From contig JAZREA010000021.1 in NCBI GenBank assembly GCA_045660545.1, positions 98,748-162,747 of the forward strand: DNA of 64,000 bases. The letters run 5' to 3'. Positions 42,723-48,623 of this stretch are shown in pieces. This DNA comes from JAZREA01 sp045660545 (GTDB lineage: Bacteria; Bacillota; Clostridia; Monoglobales; Firm-18). The notes under the pieces were generated by a model. That model was not told the origin of the DNA. It saw nothing but the letters and a program-made list of their open reading frames with translations, and ran no database searches. A program made the translations under genes and the position numbers. Within the stretch, counting starts at the first letter, position 1. Each line of letters opens with the position of its first letter.

Positions 42723-42762
42723 AAAAATTCCTCCCTTTTTCTTTACTTTTATAATTAAGTAT

Positions 42763-42791
42763 ATTATAATAAAAAAAGCAGAATCGTGCAA
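42763..42791 (-). promoter_or_regulatory. Promoter of the Ldh-family gene
   Basis: Minus strand: TTGCAC (42786-42791), 17-bp spacer, TATAAT (42763-42768). Confidence 0.7.
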
Positions 42792-42797
42792 CTATAT

Positions 42798-42826
42798 TTG
42801 CAATATTTCTCAAATTTAGATAAATT
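42798..42826 (+). promoter_or_regulatory. Promoter of the DeoR gene
   Basis: TTGCAA (42798-42803), 17-bp spacer, TAAATT (42821-42826). A 14-bp palindromic site TGCTCAAATGAGCA (42839-42852) lies at about +7 and overlaps the approach to the SD; its core CTCAAAT also occurs at 42809 in the spacer. Candidate operator of the DeoR protein. Confidence 0.55.
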
Positions 42827-42866
42827 TTGTAAAAAATATGCTCAAATGAGCAAAAAGGAGCCAATT

Positions 42867-43616
42867 ATGCTTAAATCCGAAAGACAAAATCAAATATGCA
42901 CCATACTAACGGAAAGACAGTTTATAACAGTAAAAGAGCTTAGCGAAAAGCTTTTTATCAGCGAATCGAGCGTGCGAAGAGACCTGGCGTCATTAGAACG
43001 CGACGGTTTTTTAAAGAGGAGCCACGGCGGAGCAAGCGTTATTAAGTCGCACGAGCTTGTCGTGCCTTTCGAGGTCCGCGCACACAAAAACATCACGGCG
43101 AAGCAGATTATCGCCAAAAAGGCCGTAAACCTTATAAACAACGGAAACGTAGTTTTTTTAGACCAGACTTCCACTTCCTTCTTTTTGGCGACGGAAATAT
43201 TAAAATCTAAATCCGTAACCGTAGTAACCAACAACCGCGAAATACTCAACCTGCTTGCAGGAAGTGATTTAAACGTCATATTCACCGGCGGTGTGGTAAG
43301 CAAGTATAACAAAAACTGCCTCGTCGGCCAAAGCACGCAAAAATGCTTTGAGGACATTTACGCCGACATCGCATTTTTCTCTGTTAAGTCTCTATCGTCA
43401 GACGGTGTTATTACCGACTGCTCTCAGGAAGAGGTGTTTGTACGAAGGGCAATGCTCGACTCCGCTGACAAAAAGGTCTTCCTTTGCGATTCGTCCAAAA
43501 TAGGCAGCCGCTCTTCTTATAAACAGTGCACCCTAAATGACGTCGACTATCTTATTTCCGACAACGAGGCAATCACGAGTTACCACTCATTATTCCCCAG
43601 GCTTGAGATTATATAA
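42867..43616 (+). CDS. DeoR-family transcriptional regulator
   Basis: 249 aa. Helix-turn-helix ITVKELSEKLFISESSVRRDL (about residues 20-40), HGGA, then the DeoRC sensor domain (VVTNNREILNLL, FTGGVVSKYN, DIAFFSVKSLSSDGVITD). Transcribed away from the Ldh-family gene, which it probably controls. Start at ATG 42867 with AAGGAG 6 nt upstream. Confidence 0.9.
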   Translation: MLKSERQNQICTILTERQFITVKELSEKLFISESSVRRDLASLERDGFLKRSHGGASVIKSHELVVPFEVRAHKNITAKQIIAKKAVNLINNGNVVFLDQTSTSFFLATEILKSKSVTVVTNNREILNLLAGSDLNVIFTGGVVSKYNKNCLVGQSTQKCFEDIYADIAFFSVKSLSSDGVITDCSQEEVFVRRAMLDSADKKVFLCDSSKIGSRSSYKQCTLNDVDYLISDNEAITSYHSLFPRLEII

Positions 43617-43618
43617 TT

Positions 43619-43640
43619 AAAACGACAAGGTTATAAGACC
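43619..43640 (+). terminator. Terminator of the DeoR gene
   Basis: AACGACAAGG pairs with CCTTGTCGTT, followed by TTCGTTTTTT. The hairpin also contains the stop codon of the convergent 52-aa gene. Confidence 0.85.
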
Positions 43641-43789
43641 TTGTCGTTTTCGTTTTTTAATAATTCCTCTTCCTTTTCTGCGAAACTAAGATAAATTTCT
43701 TCTGTTCTTTTTTGCGCATCACACAAAATTTCCACCGCCTCAGTAACAGAATTAAACAGTTCAAAGTACATAGCTTTATAATCCGGCAT
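43631..43789 (-). CDS. Small helical protein of unknown function, 52 aa
   Basis: A short frame with SD AAAGGAG 7 nt before ATG. It opens MPDYKAMYFELFNSVTEAV, and is acidic and helical throughout (LCDAQKRTEEIYLSFAEKEEE). From memory it resembles a class of 50-60-aa Firmicute proteins (YKxMYFxLFN..TxA..L..AQ..TEE.Y) with no known role. It lies directly behind the terminator of the structured RNA at 43806-43957, so its expression may depend on read-through of that hairpin. A longer overlapping frame (70 aa) in another register has no SD. Confidence 0.75.
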   Translation of the reverse strand: MPDYKAMYFELFNSVTEAVEILCDAQKRTEEIYLSFAEKEEELLKNENDKVL

Positions 43790-43805
43790 AATGTTTCTCC
43801 TTTAT

Positions 43806-43957
43806 AAATAAAAAGTGCGCAGCTAAAAGCTACGCACGAAAAATGCATAGCCTCAATGCTGCGACACATCTTTTACGCCATAAGGTGCAAAAATAGAGGA
43901 TGCATTTTTACCAATATAAAATGCACCTACTATGGCTAAAATATTCAGATGTGTCGC
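43806..43957 (-). ncRNA. Candidate structured RNA/leader upstream of the 52-aa gene
   Basis: The predicted start point, about 7 nt past the -10 box, is the first base of GCGACACATC (43948-43957), which pairs perfectly with GATGTGTCGC at 43861-43870 (complement). Inside are stems GCCATA/TATGGC (43931-43936 with 43877-43882) and AGGTGCA/TGCACCT (43922-43928 with 43883-43889), and an alternative TGCATTTT/AAAATGCA pairing that excludes the latter. A terminator (43815-43837) ends it 4 nt before the SD of the 52-aa gene. It could be a riboswitch/attenuator or a free small RNA. Confidence 0.6.
43815..43837 (-). terminator. Terminator between the structured RNA and the 52-aa gene
   Basis: Minus strand: GTGCGTAGCT, TTT, AGCTGCGCAC (one mismatch), then TTTTTATTT. 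Confidence 0.85.
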
Positions 43958-43963
43958 AAACAC

Positions 43964-43992
43964 AGTATAACATACGCACAAATAAATTGCAA
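43964..43992 (-). promoter_or_regulatory. Promoter of the structured RNA and 52-aa gene
   Basis: Minus strand: TTGCAA (43987-43992), 17-bp spacer, TATACT (43964-43969). Confidence 0.75.
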
Positions 43993-44002
43993 TAAAAAAA
44001 TA

Positions 44003-44022
44003 AGCTTTGCTTTCGCAAAGCT
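44003..44022 (-). terminator. Second terminator downstream of tRNA-Arg
   Basis: Minus strand: AGCTTTGC, GAAA, GCAAAGCT, then TATTTTTTTATT. The GAAA tetraloop and T tract make it strong; its T tract abuts the next promoter. Confidence 0.8.
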
Positions 44023-44115
44023 ACCTTAACCTATTTCTTATTCACTATTACCTATTACTTCCAAAAAATCGACATGTGTTTTTAGGGAATAGTGAAGGGT
44101 GAATAGTTAATAAGT

Positions 44116-44151
44116 AAAATCGACAAGATTCTATCGAACCTTGTCGATTTT
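44116..44151 (-). terminator. Terminator of tRNA-Arg
   Basis: Minus strand: AAAATCGACAAG, loop, CTTGTCGATTTT. It starts one base after the CCA end of the tRNA. Confidence 0.8.
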
Positions 44152-44226
44152 TGGCACCCCCGACCGGAATCGAACCGATGACTAACCCTTAGGAGGGGCT
44201 TGTAATATCCTCTTTACTACAGGGGC
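44152..44226 (-). tRNA. tRNA-Arg (CCT)
   Basis: Minus-strand cloverleaf: acceptor GCCCCTG pairs with CGGGGGT (wobbles), anticodon loop CTCCTAA gives CCT, T-loop GTTCGATTC, CCA encoded. It stands alone between rodA and two terminators. A short hairpin TCGGGC/GCCCGA (44233-44250) lies just before its 5' end. Confidence 0.93.
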
Positions 44227-44258
44227 AGGTGCTCGGGCAATAGCGCCCGACGAATTAT

Positions 44259-44287
44259 ATTTTAAAGTAATATGGCATATTTGTCAA
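44259..44287 (-). promoter_or_regulatory. Promoter of tRNA-Arg overlapping the rodA stop
   Basis: Minus strand: perfect TTGACA (44282-44287), 17-bp spacer, TAAAAT (44259-44264). The -35 box includes the rodA stop codon at 44284-44286. Confidence 0.75.
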
Positions 44288-45393
44288 GACGTAAAATGAA
44301 GTGTTTTTCGCCTGATATACACATTCATTACAAGGCCAAGCGCCATACAGTTTGTAATCATAGACGAGCCGCCATAGCTGATAAAAGGCAGCGGAATCCC
44401 CGTAACGGGCATAAGGCCTATCGCCATACCGATATTTTCAAACGTGTGGAAAAGCCACATCGTAGCAACGCCCATACAAATATAACTTCCGAGCTCGTCC
44501 TTTGCTTCCCTCGCGATTTTTATACATCTTAAAATAATTGACATAAGCAGTATGGCAACCAAAGTACACATTATAATACCGCCCTCTTCGCCGATAACCG
44601 AGAAAATAAAGTCCGTGTGCTTCTCGGGCAGGTAACCGAGCTGGGTCTGTATTCCGTTTAAAAGCCCTTTGCCGTAAATCTGGCCCGAGCCGATGGCGAT
44701 TTTGCTCTGCATAACGTGGTAGCCGTACGTCTGCGCGGCACTCTCAGGGTCTAAGAAAGCATAAATTCTATTTTTCTGGAACGTATCCAAAAAGAAAAAC
44801 CACGCCAAAACACAAACAACAGCGCCCGAAGCCCCCGCCGCTATAATGTAGACTCTGTTTATGCCGGCAACAAACACCATCACAACAAAAATAAACACAA
44901 AAACCATAGCTGTTCCAAAGTCAGGCTGGAGCAAAACAAGCCCCAGAGGAACTGCAAGATGGAGCAAAAGGCCCAGCACGTTTTTAATGTAGTTAATGTC
45001 GCCTTTAACGTGGTCTAAGTGCTTTGCAAGCGTAATTATAAAAAATGTCTTAACCATCTCCGCAGGCTGAATGTTGATGCCTCCTACCCTTATCCACCCC
45101 TTTGTACCGGTGGACTCCGAGCCTATTCCTATAATCAAAACCAAAACCAAAAGAAACACCGACACCCCGGCAAACAGCTTCCACAAATCAGCCAGATTTT
45201 CGTAATCTATATACGCCAACGCCACCATAAGTACAAGGCCAATCGCAAGAGCGAGAGACTGAACAAGCATAAATTTTGTGCTGTTCATAGAGTTCGTCGC
45301 GCTGTATATAAACACAAAACCGACGATTACAGCCGCAGCAAAAAGCATCATAAGTACTTTATCATATTTTTTAAAGCTTTCAAAAATACCCAT
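44284..45393 (-). CDS. rodA: Rod shape-determining protein RodA (SEDS glycosyltransferase)
   Basis: 369 aa, about ten membrane segments. Peptidoglycan polymerase of the elongasome, working with a class B PBP. GWIRVGGINIQPAEMVK, LLQPDFGTAMV (catalytic-region Asp), KIAIGSGQIYGKG, LPEKHTDFIF and MPVTGIPLPFISYGGSS are SEDS signatures, the first favouring RodA over FtsW/SpoVE. No mreBCD or PBP gene is adjacent. Confidence 0.93.
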   Translation of the reverse strand: MGIFESFKKYDKVLMMLFAAAVIVGFVFIYSATNSMNSTKFMLVQSLALAIGLVLMVALAYIDYENLADLWKLFAGVSVFLLVLVLIIGIGSESTGTKGWIRVGGINIQPAEMVKTFFIITLAKHLDHVKGDINYIKNVLGLLLHLAVPLGLVLLQPDFGTAMVFVFIFVVMVFVAGINRVYIIAAGASGAVVCVLAWFFFLDTFQKNRIYAFLDPESAAQTYGYHVMQSKIAIGSGQIYGKGLLNGIQTQLGYLPEKHTDFIFSVIGEEGGIIMCTLVAILLMSIILRCIKIAREAKDELGSYICMGVATMWLFHTFENIGMAIGLMPVTGIPLPFISYGGSSMITNCMALGLVMNVYIRRKTLHFTS

Positions 45394-45451
45394 AATCTAA
45401 CCTCATTTGTTACTTTATAGCAATATTGTAGCACAAATTTTCAAAAAATAA

Positions 45452-45480
45452 TAGACTAATTTGAAAATATATTATATAAT
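45452..45480 (+). promoter_or_regulatory. Promoter of the DivIVA gene
   Basis: TAGACT (45452-45457), 17-bp spacer, TATAAT (45475-45480). Confidence 0.55.
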
Positions 45481-45522
45481 GTAAGTAATAACTCGAAAAA
45501 ACACGATAAAGAGGTGACTCAA

Positions 45523-45927
45523 ATGTCAAAATTGTTCAGGAACTCTATGTTCGGATACAACAAAAAAGATGTTAATGGGTACATAGAAAGAATCAGTGAA
45601 GAGTTTCAACAGCAAATAGACCAGGCCAAAGAAGAGATTAAGGCCCTGGAGAACAAAAAGACAGAAATTTACGAAATGCGCGAAAAGCTGGAAAAGGAAA
45701 AGGCCGCAATTTCCGAGGCTATTCTCTCCGCTCACGAAAAGGCGGACAAGATTATCTCCGAGGCGCGCCAAAAGGCTGATGAGGCTCGAAAAGAGTCTGA
45801 GCAAAGGATTGCCGCAGAAAGCAGCAAGCTTGCTAAAATCAGGCGCGAAATTTTCAACATCAGACGAAACGCGATTAAAACTTTAAGCTCTCTCGAAGCA
45901 GACGAAAGCGAAGCTTCGGAGGAATAA
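45523..45927 (+). CDS. DivIVA-domain coiled-coil protein
   Basis: 134 aa. LFRNSMFGYNKKDVNGYIE is the membrane-binding N-terminal DivIVA signature; a coiled coil rich in Glu/Lys/Ala runs from about residue 25 to 115. Such proteins mark curved membrane at poles and septa and recruit partners. It is short compared with DivIVA proper, and lacks the GpsB C-terminal motif as far as I can see. Start at ATG 45523, 6 nt after GAGGTG. It diverges from rodA, in keeping with a role in cell shape. Confidence 0.8.
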   Translation: MSKLFRNSMFGYNKKDVNGYIERISEEFQQQIDQAKEEIKALENKKTEIYEMREKLEKEKAAISEAILSAHEKADKIISEARQKADEARKESEQRIAAESSKLAKIRREIFNIRRNAIKTLSSLEADESEASEE

Positions 45928-45998
45928 ACTTCTGTTTTCGTTTATAAAGTAACCTTTAATATTACTGTTGAGTAGTATGTAATGTAGGAGGTGCTTTT

Positions 45999-46229
45999 AT
46001 GAATGATAGAAGATGCTGCATCAGGACCTGTTGCTTTAACATTGTTCTTGCAATAGTTGGTGCTTTGTTCACATTTGGTCTGGGACTTCTTTTGGGAACG
46101 ATATTTGCCGCAACTCTAACAGCTTATATCGCTTCGATAGTTGTGTTCTTGGTTGTTATGCTTATAATGTTTATCGTTTTGCTAATACTAAGGGCTTGCA
46201 GGCGTGACGAAGAAGACAGATGCTTTTAA
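45999..46229 (+). CDS. Small Cys-rich membrane protein, unknown
   Basis: 76 aa. Two long hydrophobic segments (about residues 12-37 and 40-64) lie between Cys-containing polar ends (RRCCIRTCC and RACRRDEEDRCF). Perfect SD TAGGAGGTG 7 nt before ATG and a terminator right after, so it is a genuine single gene. I do not recognise a family. The paired Cys at both ends could bind metal or form disulfides. Confidence 0.75.
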   Translation: MNDRRCCIRTCCFNIVLAIVGALFTFGLGLLLGTIFAATLTAYIASIVVFLVVMLIMFIVLLILRACRRDEEDRCF

Positions 46230-46235
46230 ACTTTC

Positions 46236-46260
46236 GTCGGTGCGAAAAAATCGCACCGAC
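46236..46260 (+). terminator. Terminator of the small membrane-protein gene
   Basis: GTCGGTGCGA, AAAAA, TCGCACCGAC, then AGTTTT. Confidence 0.8.
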
Positions 46261-46283
46261 AGTTTTAATATTGAGGTGCTTTT

Positions 46284-46847
46284 ATGAATGTTTACGACTT
46301 TGACAAAACAATCTACGACGGCGACAGCTCGTTTGACTTTTATAAATATTGCCTTTTAAAATATCCGTCCGTGTGGCGCCATCTGCCCATAGTTTTGTGG
46401 TTCGGTGCGGGCTTTGCCCTCGGGATAGTTAAAAAGCACGATTTTAAAAACAGATTTTTTAAGTTCTCTCTGCTGCTGCCGGATATAGACAAGGCGGTTT
46501 CGGCATTTTGGGACAAAAATATCTCTAAAATCAAGAAGTTTTACTTAAAAACACAAAGACCTGACGACCTGATTATAAGCGCGTCCCCAAGGTTCATTTT
46601 GGCGGAAATATGCAAAAGGCTTGGCATTACTGAGCTTCTCTGCACCGAAACAGACCCGAAAACCGCCTCAATCATCGGCGAAAACTGCTACGGAGAGGAA
46701 AAGGTTAAAAGGTTTGACAAAGCGGGATATAAAAGAGACGAAGTCGAAAGCTTCTACTCCGACTCCACCTCGGACTCCCCTCTTGCCGCCCTCGCAAAAG
46801 AAGCGTTTATAGTAACGGGCGAAGAGCTTACCGCTTGGAAAGAATGA
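46284..46847 (+). CDS. HAD-IB family phosphatase
   Basis: 187 aa. The nucleophile motif DFDKTIY at residues 5-11, SASP (motif II Ser) at about 99-102 and a late DSTSDSP (motif IV acid pair) make a complete HAD hydrolase of the SerB-like IB subgroup. Substrate unknown. SD GAGGTG. A terminator follows. Confidence 0.85.
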   Translation: MNVYDFDKTIYDGDSSFDFYKYCLLKYPSVWRHLPIVLWFGAGFALGIVKKHDFKNRFFKFSLLLPDIDKAVSAFWDKNISKIKKFYLKTQRPDDLIISASPRFILAEICKRLGITELLCTETDPKTASIIGENCYGEEKVKRFDKAGYKRDEVESFYSDSTSDSPLAALAKEAFIVTGEELTAWKE

Positions 46848-46860
46848 AAACAAAAATAAA

Positions 46861-46883
46861 AAACGGCAATTAATTGCCGTTTT
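46861..46883. terminator. Bidirectional terminator between the HAD and SulP genes
   Basis: AAACGGCAAT, TA, ATTGCCGTTT with T/A runs on both sides; it serves both convergent genes. Confidence 0.9.
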
Positions 46884-46889
46884 TTTATT

Positions 46890-48557
46890 TTACTTGTTTA
46901 TTAATAACTGTTCTGCGCGGTTTAGCGCGGCGTCAATGTTAGGGCAGAAGTTTTCAAGCCCTACTTTTTTATCAAATCCCGCCTTTTTCATCACAGAGAG
47001 TGGCTGTTCGTTAACATGAGAGAAAATCAGCGTAACGTTTTCCTTCTTCATCTTGTTATATATTGTATCAAGGGAATTAAGCGCTGACGCGTCAAGCGCA
47101 GGCACACTCCTCATACGAAGGATAACCGCGTTCTTGTTATCTAAATCAGGTAAAAAGTCCATAATCTTGTTAGACATACCAAAGAACATAGGCCCGCTTA
47201 TTTCGTAAACAAGTGTGTTCTTCGGAACTGCCTTTAACGATATGTTGTCGGTGTCGCTGTTTTCGTCGTAGTCTTCCTCATACTTCCATCCGCTGATACG
47301 AGTCTCGTCCGCCATCCTCTTCATAAACAAAACTGAGGCCAAAACAAGCCCAACACCTATCGCAACGACAAGGTCGAATATCACCGTCAAGGCAAAGGTC
47401 AAAACCAGGATAAATATGTCGCTCTTCGGCGCAGTTTTACAAATCTGTGTAAACTTGTGAAGCTCGCTCATATTATACGCAACCATAAACAATATCGCCG
47501 CAATCGTAGGCATAGGTATAAGCTTTGCGTACGGCATCAAAACCAAAACCATCAAAAGTAAGACTACCGAATGAACTATACCGGCAATCGGTGTGCGTCC
47601 GCCGTTTTTAATGTTCGCGGCAGTTCTTGCAATAGCGCCTGTGGCAGGGATACCGCCGAACAGGGCAGACATCGCGTTGCCCGCGCCCTGTGCAACAAGC
47701 TCTGCGTTAGAGTTGTGCTTGCTGCCTATCATACCGTCGGCAACAACGCAAGATAACAACGACTCAATACCTGCCAAAATAGCTATCGTAAAAGCGTCAG
47801 GCAATACCGCACGGATTGTCCCGAGAGAAAAGTCCGGCATAGCAAAGGAAGGCAGCTTCGCACTAAGCGTCGGATAAAGGCTGCCGATTGTGTTAACTTC
47901 AAGGTCAAACACCCCTACAACCACCGCCGTTACAATAACCGCTATCAAAGAAGCGGGTATCTTTTTCATAAACTTGTCAGACACAATCAAAATCAAAAGC
48001 GCCAGCAAGCCAACAGCCAAAGCCGTGTAGTTTACAGTCGATATGTTTTCAATAACCGCCATCATCTTTTCGCCTGTCTCTATAAGCGCAGGCCCGCCGG
48101 CGGGATATGTAAGCCCCAAAAAGTCCTTAATCTGCCCAACCGCAATCGTCACGGCAATACCCGTTGTAAAGCCTATGGTAATAGTCTGGGGTATAAAGCT
48201 TATAAGACTTCCCAAACGGAACACACCCATTATAACAAGTATAACGCCCGCTATTATAGTCGCTGTCGCAAGTCCGCTTGTCCCGCTTGTTGCAACTATG
48301 CCTGCAACGATTGAAGCAAAAGCCGCAGTCGGACCAGCAATCTGCACACGGCTGCCGCCCAAAAACGAGATGACAAATCCCGCAACTATCGCTGTGTAAA
48401 TACCCTGCTCGGGCGAAACACCCGAGGCAATCGCAAGCGCAATCGAAAGCGGAAGCGCAATAATAGCTACAATTATTCCAGCAATTATATCTTTAAAAAA
48501 CTGTCCTTTTGAATAATGCTTTAATGTGTAAAACAACTTTGGTTCCAAATAGTTCAT
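46890..48557 (-). CDS. SulP family anion transporter with STAS domain
   Basis: 555 aa. About twelve to fourteen membrane segments; AGIIVAIIALPLSIALAIASG is the SulP entry motif and VQIAGPTAAF the substrate-site helix. A C-terminal STAS domain (about residues 430-550; LDASALNSLDTIY) follows. Bacterial members carry sulfate, bicarbonate or dicarboxylates, so the substrate is open. Start at ATG 48557 behind AGAGGTG. Confidence 0.92.
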   Translation of the reverse strand: MNYLEPKLFYTLKHYSKGQFFKDIIAGIIVAIIALPLSIALAIASGVSPEQGIYTAIVAGFVISFLGGSRVQIAGPTAAFASIVAGIVATSGTSGLATATIIAGVILVIMGVFRLGSLISFIPQTITIGFTTGIAVTIAVGQIKDFLGLTYPAGGPALIETGEKMMAVIENISTVNYTALAVGLLALLILIVSDKFMKKIPASLIAVIVTAVVVGVFDLEVNTIGSLYPTLSAKLPSFAMPDFSLGTIRAVLPDAFTIAILAGIESLLSCVVADGMIGSKHNSNAELVAQGAGNAMSALFGGIPATGAIARTAANIKNGGRTPIAGIVHSVVLLLMVLVLMPYAKLIPMPTIAAILFMVAYNMSELHKFTQICKTAPKSDIFILVLTFALTVIFDLVVAIGVGLVLASVLFMKRMADETRISGWKYEEDYDENSDTDNISLKAVPKNTLVYEISGPMFFGMSNKIMDFLPDLDNKNAVILRMRSVPALDASALNSLDTIYNKMKKENVTLIFSHVNEQPLSVMKKAGFDKKVGLENFCPNIDAALNRAEQLLINK

Positions 48558-48584
48558 ACCTGCACCTCTAATCAATCATAAAAC

Positions 48585-48610
48585 AAGTGCATCGATTTAT
48601 CGATGCACTT
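48585..48610 (-). terminator. Terminator of ppdK
   Basis: AAGTGCATCGAT, TT or AA loop, ATCGATGCACTT, then TTGTTTT on the minus strand. Confidence 0.8.
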
Positions 48611-48623
48611 TGTTCTTTTTTAA

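Noticed and set aside
43657..43869. 70-aa minus-strand frame overlapping the 52-aa gene
   Set aside because: Different register, no SD, and it begins inside the terminator/structured RNA. The 52-aa frame has a clear SD and coherent helical composition.
43861..43957. Identification as 6S RNA
   Set aside because: The 5' closing stem is suggestive, but the length, the extra 3' terminator hairpin and the following small gene do not fit well, and I could not recognise the conserved central bubble. Kept as unidentified.
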